Shown: positions 21,743 to 30,285 of the stretch, piece after piece | Layout: each line of letters starts with the position of its first letter | How positions within the stretch are numbered: the stretch's first letter is position 1 | Assembly: GCF_900112025.1 (NCBI RefSeq) | Contig: NZ_FOKL01000013.1 | Location: 58,909-122,908 of the forward strand | Reading direction: 5' to 3' | Origin: Janthinobacterium sp. 344 | Lineage (GTDB): Bacteria > Pseudomonadota > Gammaproteobacteria > Burkholderiales > Burkholderiaceae_D | Length of the DNA: 64,000 nucleotides | Made by a program: the position numbers and the translations under genes | Notes under the pieces: generated by a model | What the model saw: the letters and a program-made list of their open reading frames with translations, nothing else | Told to the model about the DNA's origin: nothing | The model's database searches: none

Positions 21743-23452
21743 ATGCTCGCCCAACAGAAACAAGAAATCATCGCCCTGTTCCAGGCCGCCCTCGCTCCCG
21801 TCCTGGCCGGCACTTCGCTTGCGCCGTCCGTGGTGCTCGAGCGACCACGCGACGCATCGCACGGCGACGTCGCCTGCAACATCGCCATGCAACTGGCCAA
21901 GCAGCTGAAACAGAATCCGCGCGAACTGGCGCAAACCATCGTCACGGCCGTGCTGGCCAACCCGGCCGGCAAGGGCCTGGTCGAAGCGGTGGAAATCGCC
22001 GGCCCCGGCTTCATCAACGTGCGCGTCTCGAATGCCGCCAAGCAAGCCGTCGTGAAAACCATCCTCGGCGAAGGCGACCGCTTTGGCCGCAGCACGGCCG
22101 GCGCCGGCAAACAGGTGATCCTGGAATTCGTCTCGGCCAACCCGACCGGTCCCCTGCACGTGGGCCACGGCCGCCAGGCGGCCCTGGGCGACGCCCTGTC
22201 GTCGCTGTTCGACGCGCAAGGCTACCAGGTAACGCGCGAGTTTTACTATAACGACGCTGGCGTGCAGATCCAGACCCTGGCCAATTCCGTGCAGGCGCGC
22301 GCGCGCGGCTTCAAGCCGGGCGACGCCGAATGGCCCGAGTCGGCCTACAACGGCGACTACATCGCCGATATCGCCAACGACTTCAAGGCCGGCAAGACGG
22401 TGTCCGCCAGCGACGGCCTGCCAGCCACGGCGAATGGCAACGTGGACGACATCGATTCGATCCGCCCGTTCGCCGTCACCTACCTGCGCAACGAGCAGGA
22501 CATCGATTTGCAGGCGTTTGGCGTGAAGTTCGACAATTACTATCTGGAATCGTCGCTGTACGCGGACGGCAAGGTCAACAGCGCCGTGGAAACCCTGATC
22601 CAGGCCGGCCACACGTATGAGCAGGATGGCGCGCTGTGGCTGCGCACCACCGACTTCGGCGACGACAAGGACCGGGTCATGCGCAAGACGGACGGCACCT
22701 ACACGTATTTCGTGCCGGACGTGGCGTATCACCTGGTGAAATGGCAGCGCGGCTTCGTGCAGGCCATCAATATCCAGGGCAGCGACCACCATGGCACCAT
22801 CGCCCGCGTGCGCGCCGGCCTGCAAGCCGTCGACATGGGCATCCCGCAAGGCTACCCCGACTACGTGCTGCACAAGATGGTCACCGTCATGAAGGATGGC
22901 GAAGAAGTCAAGATCTCGAAACGCGCCGGCTCCTACGTGACCGTGCGCGACCTGATCGAATGGTCGGGCGGCGGCGATATCGCCAAGGGCCGCGACGCCG
23001 TGCGCTTCTTCCTGATCTCGCGCAAGGCCGACACGGAGTTCGTCTTCGACGTCGACGTGGCGCTGAAAACCACGGATGAAAACCCCGTGTATTACGTGCA
23101 GTACGCGCATGCGCGCATCTGCCGCATCCTGGAAAACTGGGGCGGCGATGAAAGCACGATCGCCGATGTCGATCTGTCGCCACTGACGGCGCCGACCGAA
23201 GCGACCCTGCTGGCGACCCTGGCCGCGTATCCGGAAACGCTGGCGCGCGCGCAAGCGGAACTGGGACCGCATCAAGTCGCCTTCTACCTGCGCGACCTGG
23301 CGGCCAACCTGCACAGCTTCTACTTCGCTGAAAAAGTGCTGGTCGAGGACGAAGCCGTCAAGCTGGCCCGCCTGGCCCTGGTGGTCGCCGCGCGCCAGGT
23401 GCTGCGCAACGGCCTGGCACTGATTGGCGTATCCGCGCCAAGCAAAATGTAA
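21743..23452 (+). CDS. argS: Arginyl-tRNA synthetase
   Basis: Class I aminoacyl-tRNA synthetase charging tRNA(Arg). The 569-residue product has the family architecture: the N-terminal additional domain, the HIGH-type motif in NPTGPLHVGHGRQAALGDAL near residue 139, the KMSK-equivalent KISKRAGSYVTVRDL near residue 390, and the C-terminal DALR anticodon-binding domain. It heads a rightward series of a SPOR protein, dsbA, an SDR, birA, coaX and a second SPOR protein. Confidence 0.97.
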   Translation: MLAQQKQEIIALFQAALAPVLAGTSLAPSVVLERPRDASHGDVACNIAMQLAKQLKQNPRELAQTIVTAVLANPAGKGLVEAVEIAGPGFINVRVSNAAKQAVVKTILGEGDRFGRSTAGAGKQVILEFVSANPTGPLHVGHGRQAALGDALSSLFDAQGYQVTREFYYNDAGVQIQTLANSVQARARGFKPGDAEWPESAYNGDYIADIANDFKAGKTVSASDGLPATANGNVDDIDSIRPFAVTYLRNEQDIDLQAFGVKFDNYYLESSLYADGKVNSAVETLIQAGHTYEQDGALWLRTTDFGDDKDRVMRKTDGTYTYFVPDVAYHLVKWQRGFVQAINIQGSDHHGTIARVRAGLQAVDMGIPQGYPDYVLHKMVTVMKDGEEVKISKRAGSYVTVRDLIEWSGGGDIAKGRDAVRFFLISRKADTEFVFDVDVALKTTDENPVYYVQYAHARICRILENWGGDESTIADVDLSPLTAPTEATLLATLAAYPETLARAQAELGPHQVAFYLRDLAANLHSFYFAEKVLVEDEAVKLARLALVVAARQVLRNGLALIGVSAPSKM

Positions 23453-23472
23453 TCGCGAAGGTCTAACCGCAC

Positions 23473-24192
23473 ATGAATCACGCATCTCCTTGCGCTTCCC
23501 GCTTTTCCCCTGCCCGGCGCCAGCAGGGCAATACCCTGGTCGGCATCATCATCGGGCTGGTCATCGGCCTGGGCATCGCCGTGGTGGTCGCCCTGGTGAT
23601 CACCAAGGGTTCCTCGCCATTTACCGACAAGTCGGGCCGCGCCGGCAAATCGGCCGAACCGACGGCTGGCCAGATCGCCGACCCGAACAAGCCGATGTAC
23701 GGCAACAAGGAAGCGGCCAAGGAAGCGGCGCGCGACTTCTCCAGGGAGCCGCGCGAAATCACCTCGCCCACGCAGCCGGCCGCGCCGGCGCCTGCGCCGG
23801 CACCGGCACAGCAGCCGAAAGCGCCGCCACCGGACGCGCTGCAGGAACTGATCGGCACCTTGAAGGACAAGCCGGCGCCGAAGACACCGGCGGCGCCCGC
23901 GCCGCAAGCCAAGGCCGAGACGAAAGCCGAAGCGAAGGCCGATGCAGCCGGCGACAAATGGATTTATTATCTGCAGGCCGGCGCCTTCCATGACATGGCA
24001 GACGCCGAAAGCACGCGCGGCAAACTGGCGCTGCTCGGCTTCGAAGCGGCCATCAGCGACCGCAGCACCGATGCCGGCGTGCTGCACCGCGTGCGCATCG
24101 GGCCGTTCAACCAGCTCGAAGCGATGAACCGCGCGCGCACCAAACTGTCCGAAAACGGCATCGATGTCGCCGTCGTCCGCAACCAGAAATAA
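23473..24192 (+). CDS. SPOR-domain protein, FtsN-like
   Basis: A 239-residue bitopic membrane protein. A short cytoplasmic start is followed by one transmembrane helix (LVGIIIGLVIGLGIAVVVAL, residues about 22-41), a periplasmic linker rich in Ala, Pro and Lys, and a C-terminal SPOR domain (YYLQAGAFHDMADAESTRGK, then VLHRVRIGPFNQLEAMNRAR). SPOR domains bind denuded septal peptidoglycan, so a role in division is likely. FtsN in this group is often encoded right after argS, but the name is not certain from sequence alone. The next gene, dsbA, begins 10 bases later. Confidence 0.88.
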   Translation: MNHASPCASRFSPARRQQGNTLVGIIIGLVIGLGIAVVVALVITKGSSPFTDKSGRAGKSAEPTAGQIADPNKPMYGNKEAAKEAARDFSREPREITSPTQPAAPAPAPAPAQQPKAPPPDALQELIGTLKDKPAPKTPAAPAPQAKAETKAEAKADAAGDKWIYYLQAGAFHDMADAESTRGKLALLGFEAAISDRSTDAGVLHRVRIGPFNQLEAMNRARTKLSENGIDVAVVRNQK

Positions 24193-24201
24193 GGAACCAG
24201 C

Positions 24202-24873
24202 ATGCGTTTTCTGAAAAAAGTCCTGTTTGCCGCCGCCCTGTGCGGCATCGCCCTGGGCGCGTCGGCCTCGCCGGCCGAACCGAAGAATGGCGTCGAATAC
24301 GAAACCCTGGCCACGCCGCAGGCCACGGAGCCGGGCAAGAAGATTGAAGTGACGGAGTTTTTCGCCTACTACTGCCCCCATTGCAACGTGCTCGAGCCGC
24401 AGCTGGCGGCCTGGGTCAAGAAACAGGGCGACAACATCGTCTTCAAGCGCGTGCATGTCTCGCGCGACGACAGCGTGGCGCCGCAACAGCGCCTGTTCTT
24501 CACCCTGCAAGCCATGGGCCTGCTCGACAAGCTGCATGCCAAGGTATTCAATGCCATGCATGTGGAGCGCAACCGCCTCAATACCGACGAGGCCGTGTTC
24601 GACTTCGTCACCAAGCAGGGCGTGGAGCGCCAGAAGTTCATCGACACCTACCGTTCGATGGGCATCTCGGCCCGCATGCGCCATGCCGATTCGATGATGC
24701 AAGCGTATAACGTCACGTTCTGGCCCATGATCGCCATCGACGGCCGCTACATCACGTCGCCATCGCAAGCGGATCAGGGCAGCAAGTCGGCCAAGAACGA
24801 AGAGCAGCTGAACGCCCAGGCGCTCACCGTGATGGACGTGCTGGTCGCGAAAGCCAAAGCGGAAAAGAAATAA
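24202..24873 (+). CDS. dsbA: Thiol:disulfide interchange protein DsbA
   Basis: Periplasmic oxidase that introduces disulfides into exported proteins. The 223-residue product has a signal peptide (KKVLFAAALCGIALGASASP) and the thioredoxin-fold active site FFAYYCPHCN with cysteines 58 and 61. A cis-proline loop occurs in NVTFWPMIAIDGRY. AAGGAACCAGC precedes the ATG. It follows the SPOR gene closely and is probably in the same transcript. Confidence 0.96.
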   Translation: MRFLKKVLFAAALCGIALGASASPAEPKNGVEYETLATPQATEPGKKIEVTEFFAYYCPHCNVLEPQLAAWVKKQGDNIVFKRVHVSRDDSVAPQQRLFFTLQAMGLLDKLHAKVFNAMHVERNRLNTDEAVFDFVTKQGVERQKFIDTYRSMGISARMRHADSMMQAYNVTFWPMIAIDGRYITSPSQADQGSKSAKNEEQLNAQALTVMDVLVAKAKAEKK

Positions 24874-24910
24874 GCATGGCCACTTCCCTGGCGCGCCCGG
24901 GCATCGCCTG

Positions 24911-25672
24911 ATGCACCGCGTTTTCATCACGGGCGCGTCGAGCGGATTGGGCGCCGCCCTGGCGCAGCAGTACGCGCGCCAGGGCGCCCAGTTGGGCTTG
25001 CTGGCGCGCCGCGGCGACACCCTGCGGCAACTGATCGCCACCCTGCCCCATCCTGAGCGCCACCGCGCCTATGCCGTCGATGTGTGCGACCACGCCGCCC
25101 TGCAACGCGCGGCCCATGACTTCATCGCCACTGCCGGCGGCATCGACGTGGTCATCGCCAGCGCCGGCGTTTCCTATGGCACCCTGACCGAACACGCGGA
25201 AGACCTCGACGCCTTCGCCCGTTTGATGGCCATCAACGTGACGGCCACCGTCGCCACCTTTGCCCCCTTCATCGCCGCGATGCAGCGGCAAGGCAGCGGA
25301 CGCCTGGTGGGCATCGGCAGCGTGGCCGGCATCCGCGGCCTGCCCGGCGCCGAAGCCTACAGCGCGTCGAAGGCGGCCGTGATCAGCTACTGCGAGTCGC
25401 TGCGCCTGGAATTGAAACCTGCCGGCATCCAGGTCGTCACCATCACGCCCGGCTATATCGACACGCCGATGACCCGGCATAACGCCTACCGCATGCCTTT
25501 CCTGATGCCGGCCGATAAATTCGCCGCGCGCGCCGCGCGTGCCATCGCCGACGGCGACAGCTACCGCGTGATCCCATGGCAGATGGGCGTCGTCGCCAAG
25601 TTGCTGCGCGCGCTGCCCAATGCCGTCTACGACCGGGCCTTCGCGAATGCGCCGCACAAGGCGCGCAACTGA
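24911..25672 (+). CDS. Short-chain dehydrogenase/reductase
   Basis: A 253-residue SDR-family oxidoreductase. The nucleotide-binding motif TGASSGLGAALAQ begins at residue 6, ASAG lies near residue 80, and the catalytic Ser-Tyr-Lys set is visible in GIGSVAGIRG and YSASKAAV near residue 150. The classical length suggests a soluble NAD(P)-dependent enzyme. The substrate cannot be read from the sequence. It lies between dsbA and birA in a probable operon. Confidence 0.92.
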   Translation: MHRVFITGASSGLGAALAQQYARQGAQLGLLARRGDTLRQLIATLPHPERHRAYAVDVCDHAALQRAAHDFIATAGGIDVVIASAGVSYGTLTEHAEDLDAFARLMAINVTATVATFAPFIAAMQRQGSGRLVGIGSVAGIRGLPGAEAYSASKAAVISYCESLRLELKPAGIQVVTITPGYIDTPMTRHNAYRMPFLMPADKFAARAARAIADGDSYRVIPWQMGVVAKLLRALPNAVYDRAFANAPHKARN

Positions 25673-25681
25673 ACCATCACC

Positions 25682-26476
25682 ATGACGAAGCACTCAGATC
25701 TGAACAGCGCGGCCATCGCCGCCCATTGCGCCACGGGCGCCGCCCACGTGGCCATCGAAGTGGTCGACGAAACGGGATCGACCAACGCCGACCTGCTGGC
25801 GCGCTGCGCCAGCCTGGCCGGGCCGACCCTGCGCATCGCCGGCCAGCAGACGGCCGGACGCGGGCGCGCAGGACGGCCCTGGGTGTCGCAGCCGGACGCC
25901 AGCCTGATGTTTTCGCTGGCCTGGCCCTTCAAGGGCCCGCTGCACCGGCTGGTCGGCTTGCCGCTGGCCGTCGGCGTGGCGCTGGCCGAAAGCATGACGG
26001 CGCTGGGCGTGCCGGTGCAATTGAAGTGGCCGAATGACCTGCTCAAGGATGGCCACAAGCTGGCCGGCATTCTCGTCGAGACGCAGCAGGCGGCGGATGG
26101 CGGCGCCTGGGCGGTGGTCGGCTGCGGCATCAACCTGTTGATGCCCGACGCGCTGGAACAGCAGATCGGGCGCAGCGTCTCGGCCGTGCCCTGGCTGGCG
26201 CAGATGGAGCGCAACACCCTGGTCGCGGCGCTGTTGAGCCGCCTGGCCGGCGTGCTGGCCGAATTCGACGACACGGGCTTTGCGCCGTTTGCGGAACGCT
26301 GGAATACGCTGCACGCCTGGCAGGGCCAGCACGTGAAAATCCTCGACAACGGCCAGCTGCTGCAGCAAGGGGTGGCGGTCGGCGTGGACGAACTGGGCCG
26401 GCTGCTGTTGCGCGGCGAGGATGGCCTGCAAACCATCCTGTCCGGCGACGTTTCCCTGCGCCTGGCCCGGGAGTAA
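25682..26476 (+). CDS. birA: Biotin--[acetyl-CoA-carboxylase] ligase
   Basis: Attaches biotin to the biotin carboxyl carrier protein. The 264-residue product is the catalytic part only: GSTNADLLARC, the biotinyl-AMP loop GRGRAGRPWVSQ near residue 60, and KWPNDLLKDGHKLAGIL near residue 117, then the C-terminal SH3-like domain (ILDNGQLLQQGVAVGVDELG). The N-terminal DNA-binding domain of the E. coli BirA repressor is missing, so it should not repress biotin genes. It is followed by coaX after four bases. Confidence 0.95.
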   Translation: MTKHSDLNSAAIAAHCATGAAHVAIEVVDETGSTNADLLARCASLAGPTLRIAGQQTAGRGRAGRPWVSQPDASLMFSLAWPFKGPLHRLVGLPLAVGVALAESMTALGVPVQLKWPNDLLKDGHKLAGILVETQQAADGGAWAVVGCGINLLMPDALEQQIGRSVSAVPWLAQMERNTLVAALLSRLAGVLAEFDDTGFAPFAERWNTLHAWQGQHVKILDNGQLLQQGVAVGVDELGRLLLRGEDGLQTILSGDVSLRLARE

Positions 26477-26480
26477 GCGC

Positions 26481-27257
26481 ATGCTCTTGCTGATCGACGC
26501 CGGCAACACGCGCATCAAATGGGCCCTGGCCGCACCTGCCGCGGCAGCCGGCGCCTGGCTGGCCAGCGGCGCCGTGGCGCATGCGCAGCTCGACACGTTG
26601 AAAACGGCCTGGAGCGGCCTGGCCATTTCCGACGTGCTGCTGTCGAACGTGGCAGGCGCCGTGATCGGCGCACGCCTGCGCGCGCAGCTGCCCGCCAGCG
26701 TGCCGCCGCAAGCCGTCGCCGCCTTCGCGTCGCTGCCGCTGCTGGCCGGCGTGACGAATGACTACCGCGATCCGTCGCAGCTGGGCTGCGACCGTTTTGC
26801 CGCCGCCATCGGCGCGCATGCGCTGGCGCCGGGCCAGGCCGTCATCGTCGCCAATTGCGGCACCGCCACCACCATCGATGCCCTCACGGCCGACGGCGTT
26901 TTCCTCGGCGGGATGATCTTGCCGGGGCTGGGCCTGATGGCCAGCTCGCTGGCGCGCAATACGGCGCAATTGCCGCAGATCGCCAGCAGCAGCCCCCTGC
27001 CGGCCGGTTTCGCCGATAACACGGACGACGCCATCCTCTCCGGCTGCCTGGCGGCGCAAGCGGGCGCCATCGAACGGGCCGTGCGCATGCATGGCGCCAG
27101 CGCCTGTCTGCTGTCGGGCGGCGCCGCGCCGCGCATCGCGCCAGCCCTGGCCTTGCCCGTGCCGCTGCACCTGGTGGACAATATCGTCATGCTCGGCCTG
27201 CAGGCGGCCGCGCGCGCGCAAGCGCAACCTGGAACTGATGGAGAACACCGATGCTGA
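26481..27257 (+). CDS. coaX: Type III pantothenate kinase
   Basis: Catalyses the first step of coenzyme A synthesis with the ASKHA-fold kinase type. The 258-residue product starts MLLLIDAGNTRIKWAL (phosphate-binding loop) and carries GCDRFAAAIGAHAL near residue 100 and VANCGTATTIDALT near residue 126. The start is set by the conserved DAGNT motif; the upstream in-frame ATG at 26421 falls inside birA. It overlaps the following gene by seven bases. The birA-coaX pair is common in betaproteobacteria. Confidence 0.96.
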   Translation: MLLLIDAGNTRIKWALAAPAAAAGAWLASGAVAHAQLDTLKTAWSGLAISDVLLSNVAGAVIGARLRAQLPASVPPQAVAAFASLPLLAGVTNDYRDPSQLGCDRFAAAIGAHALAPGQAVIVANCGTATTIDALTADGVFLGGMILPGLGLMASSLARNTAQLPQIASSSPLPAGFADNTDDAILSGCLAAQAGAIERAVRMHGASACLLSGGAAPRIAPALALPVPLHLVDNIVMLGLQAAARAQAQPGTDGEHRC

Positions 27258-27943
27258 AATTCGTCTTCTGGCTGCTGGCCGGCGTGAACCTGCTGGTGTT
27301 TGCCATCGGCCAGGGCTACCTGGGCAGTTTTCGCAGCGAGACGCGCGAACCGGCGCGCCTGAAAAATCAGCTGCAGGCGAATAAACTCACCTTGCTGACG
27401 CCGGAGCAGGCCACGGCGCCAGCCGCGCCGCCGGCCAGCGAAGAAGCGGCGGCGCCTGCCGCAGCGGCGCCAGCGCCATCGTATGCGTGCACGGAAGTGG
27501 GCAATTTCGTGCTGGCCGATGGGCGCCGCTTCGAGGCGCAAGTGGCGGCGCTGGACCTGGGCGACCGCCAGTCGCGCCGCAACGTGGCCGGCCAGGACAT
27601 CTCGAGCTATATGGTGTACATCCCGCCGCAGGGCAGCAAGGAAGGCGCCGACCGCAAGGCCGGCGAATTGAAGCAGCTGGGCGTGACGAATTACTTCATC
27701 ATGAATGAAAGCAGCCCGATGCGCTGGGGGATTTCACTCGGCGTATTCAAGTCGGAAAGCGGCGCGCAGACGCAGCTGGCATCGCTGAACAAGCAGGGCG
27801 TGCACAGCGCCCGCATCGCCCCCCGCTACAGCGCCAGCAAGCAGCTGGCCTACCAGTTCCGCGATCTCGACGCGGCCACGCGCGCGCGCCTGGAAAAGAT
27901 CAAGACGCAGTTCCCCGAGCAGGAACTGCGCAACTGCAAATAA
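27251..27943 (+). CDS. SPOR-like membrane-anchored protein
   Basis: A 230-residue protein with an N-terminal membrane anchor (LKFVFWLLAGVNLLVFAIGQ), an Ala/Pro-rich linker, and a C-terminal region resembling a SPOR domain (SSYMVYIPPQGSKEGADRKA, then RWGISLGVFKSESGAQTQLA). It contains cysteines at about residue 78 and near the C-terminus. Likely periplasmic and peptidoglycan-associated; the exact role is unknown. It overlaps the end of coaX, so it is probably co-translated. Repeat copy B begins directly after its stop codon. Confidence 0.8.
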   Translation: MLKFVFWLLAGVNLLVFAIGQGYLGSFRSETREPARLKNQLQANKLTLLTPEQATAPAAPPASEEAAAPAAAAPAPSYACTEVGNFVLADGRRFEAQVAALDLGDRQSRRNVAGQDISSYMVYIPPQGSKEGADRKAGELKQLGVTNYFIMNESSPMRWGISLGVFKSESGAQTQLASLNKQGVHSARIAPRYSASKQLAYQFRDLDAATRARLEKIKTQFPEQELRNCK

Positions 27944-28061
27944 GCACCTGACCAAACCTGCTGCGCGTCGCGCTTTGCGGCCTGCGATGCTCGCTGTGCT
28001 CCAGCACAGCTGCGCTTCTTGGCCACAAATCACTGCCGCTCGCTACGGTTTTATCAGGTGC
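27944..28061 (+). repeat. Stop-codon-anchored palindromic element, copy B
   Basis: A 118-base copy beginning one base after the stop codon of the SPOR-like gene and ending one base before the rlpA stop codon, so it fills the whole convergent gap. It begins GCACCTGACCAAACC and ends GCTACGGTTTTATCAGGTGC. The central hairpin is GCTGTGCT-CC-AGCACAGC. Confidence 0.88.
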
Positions 28062-28062
28062 T

Positions 28063-29103
28063 TTATCGTTGGATCACGATGGGCTTGATGCCGGTCGACT
28101 CAGGCAGGCTGGCCGCCGCCCGCGCCGCCTCGGCGCGGCTCGGGAACGGGCCGCCGTACAGGCGGAACAGATTACCCGCCTGCACCACGCCCAAGGTGCC
28201 CAGGGCCGTGTACGGCGCCAGGCGCGCGCGGCCCGTTTCCGCGTTGTCGGCGCGCGAATAGGCGCCCAGCTGCAGATAAAAACCGCTTTCCAGCGCCGCC
28301 GGCGCGGGTGCCGCGACGGTCGCGTCGACGGGCAGCATCTGCGATGACACGACAGGCTGCACCACCTCTCCTGTTTCCACCGGCGTATCGATGGAGATGG
28401 CGACGACGGACGGCACCGGCTTCGGCGCCGCCCTGGCGGCCAGGATGGCGTCGATATCGGCCGGCAGCAGGCGCTCGACCACCACCTGGTGGCTGCCCTT
28501 GCCCAGGAAACCCAGCTTCAGCGCCGCCGTGTACGACACATCGATCACCCGCGTGGCGTGGAACGGTCCGCGGTCGTTGATGCGCACGATCACCTGCTCG
28601 CCGCTGTCGATGCTCGTCACGCGCGCATACGAGGGAATCGGCAAGGTCGGATGGGCCGCCGTCATCTTGTACATATCGTAGATTTCGCCCGAGGAGGTGC
28701 GCTGGCCATGGAATTTCTTGCCATACCAGGTGCCCGTGCCGCGCTGCGTAAACGGTTCGTTGTCGGTGATCGGCGTGTAGGTCTTGCCGAAGACGACGTA
28801 AGGACGGTTCGAGCGCGTGGAGTATGGCTCGTTGCGCACTTCCGCATCGGGCACGTCACGCAGATTCGGCGGCGGATTGTCGCCCGGGCCGTCATCCTTG
28901 TAATAGCCGCCGCGCCCGGAACCGGCGGCCGGCAAGGCCGGCAGCGTGGGGTCCTGGCGCACGGGCACCTTGACCTTGCCGCCGGACGGCAGCGGCACGT
29001 TGTTCGACGCGGGCTTTTGTGGCGTGGTGCCGCAGGCGGCCAGGGTAAGCAAAACGGCCAGGCCCAGTCCCCGCATGGCGAAGGTATCAACCGGCGCGCG
29101 CAT
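28063..29103 (-). CDS. rlpA: RlpA-type septal ring lytic transglycosylase lipoprotein
   Basis: A 346-residue lipoprotein that in related bacteria cleaves glycan strands lacking peptide stems. The signal peptide ends LTLAACGTT (lipobox LAAC). The double-psi beta-barrel domain lies near residues 105-205 (GTGTWYGKKFHGQRTSSGE, VRINDRGPFHATRVIDVSYT). The C-terminal SPOR domain starts with GFYLQLGAYSRADNAETGRA. Its ATG overlaps the rodA stop codon by one base (TGATG), supporting the start at 29103. It is the last gene of the mreC-mreD-mrdA-rodA-rlpA run. Confidence 0.95.
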   Translation of the reverse strand: MRAPVDTFAMRGLGLAVLLTLAACGTTPQKPASNNVPLPSGGKVKVPVRQDPTLPALPAAGSGRGGYYKDDGPGDNPPPNLRDVPDAEVRNEPYSTRSNRPYVVFGKTYTPITDNEPFTQRGTGTWYGKKFHGQRTSSGEIYDMYKMTAAHPTLPIPSYARVTSIDSGEQVIVRINDRGPFHATRVIDVSYTAALKLGFLGKGSHQVVVERLLPADIDAILAARAAPKPVPSVVAISIDTPVETGEVVQPVVSSQMLPVDATVAAPAPAALESGFYLQLGAYSRADNAETGRARLAPYTALGTLGVVQAGNLFRLYGGPFPSRAEAARAAASLPESTGIKPIVIQR

Positions 29104-30218
29104 CAGGTCTGCACCAGCTTGCGATGGCGCTGAATGCTCATCAGGATGCCGGAGGCGACGCCCAGGGTCAGCAGCGCCGTGCCGCCGTAGCTGAGGAATG
29201 GCAAGGGCACGCCGACCACCGGCAGGATGCCGCTGACCATGCCCATGTTAACAAAGGCGTAAGTAAAGAAAATCATGGTTATCGCTCCTGCCAGCAGGCG
29301 AGTGAAAAAACTGGGGGCGTTGGCGGCGATCATCAGCCCCCGTCCCACCAGCAGCAAATACATCAGCATCAGGATCAGGTTGCCGACCAGGCCGAACTCC
29401 TCCGAATACACGGCAAAGATAAAGTCGGTGGTGCGCTCCGGAACAAACTCCAGGTGGGCTTGCGTGCCGTGCGTCCAGCCCTTGCCCGTCATGCCGCCGG
29501 AACCGATGGCGATGATGGACTGGATGATGTGGAAGCCCTTGCCCAGCGGGTCCTTGGTCGGATCGATCAGCATCATCACGCGGTCGCGCTGGTAGTCATG
29601 CATGTGCGACCAGGCGACGGGCAGGTAACAGCCGACGACGAGGAACAGCCCCAGCATCACTTTCCACGACAGGCCGGCCAGGAAGATGACGGTAAAGCCG
29701 GCCGCCACCACCAGCAGCGCCGTGCCCAGATCGGGCTGGCGCGCGATCAGGTAGACGGGCACCAGCAGCAGCACGGCGGCCACGGCGAACGACTTCCAGC
29801 GCAAGGCGCCCGCATTGTGCTGGAAGAACCAGGCCAGCATCAGCGGCGTGGCGATCTTCAGGAATTCCGACGGCTGGATGTCGATCACGCCGATATGCAG
29901 CCAGCGCCGCGCGCCCAGCTTGATGGTGCCGAACAGCGCCACGGCCACCAGCAGCAGCACCGATACCGTGTAGGCCGGCACGGCGATGCGCATCATCATC
30001 TGCGGCGTCACATTGGCCGCCAGCCACATGACGAAAAAGCACAGCAGCATGTTGCGCAGATGGTCCTCGATCTTGCCGGGGATGCCGATGCTGGCCGAAT
30101 ACAGGGTCAGCAAGCTGGTACTGAGCAGCATCAGGATGATGAGCATCAGCGGCACGTCAAAGACCGCCAGATAGGGCTTGGCGCGCCGCCACAGCGAGCG
30201 CCTCTCGTTAATGGGCAT
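29103..30218 (-). CDS. rodA: Rod shape-determining protein RodA, SEDS glycosyltransferase
   Basis: SEDS-family peptidoglycan glycosyltransferase that works with PBP2 during cell elongation. The 371-residue product matches E. coli RodA in length and has about ten membrane helices. Conserved parts include ARRWLHIGVIDIQPSEFLKI, ARQPDLGTALLV, GSGGMTGKGWTHGTQAHLEF and PERTTDFIFAVYSEEFGL. The start is chosen at 30218 because AAGGAAGCAC precedes the ATG and the protein then starts MPINERRSLWRRAKPYLAVF. It lies 67 bases after mrdA and overlaps rlpA. Confidence 0.96.
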   Translation of the reverse strand: MPINERRSLWRRAKPYLAVFDVPLMLIILMLLSTSLLTLYSASIGIPGKIEDHLRNMLLCFFVMWLAANVTPQMMMRIAVPAYTVSVLLLVAVALFGTIKLGARRWLHIGVIDIQPSEFLKIATPLMLAWFFQHNAGALRWKSFAVAAVLLLVPVYLIARQPDLGTALLVVAAGFTVIFLAGLSWKVMLGLFLVVGCYLPVAWSHMHDYQRDRVMMLIDPTKDPLGKGFHIIQSIIAIGSGGMTGKGWTHGTQAHLEFVPERTTDFIFAVYSEEFGLVGNLILMLMYLLLVGRGLMIAANAPSFFTRLLAGAITMIFFTYAFVNMGMVSGILPVVGVPLPFLSYGGTALLTLGVASGILMSIQRHRKLVQT

Positions 30219-30285
30219 GTGCTTCCTTATTGCCTTGATGTCTGGCGCGCCGCCATGGCGAGCGCCTCGCGTAATGAGAAACGGT

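Noticed and set aside
21650..23485. Long minus-strand frame opposite argS
   Set aside because: argS is certain; the reverse frame has no recognisable motif.
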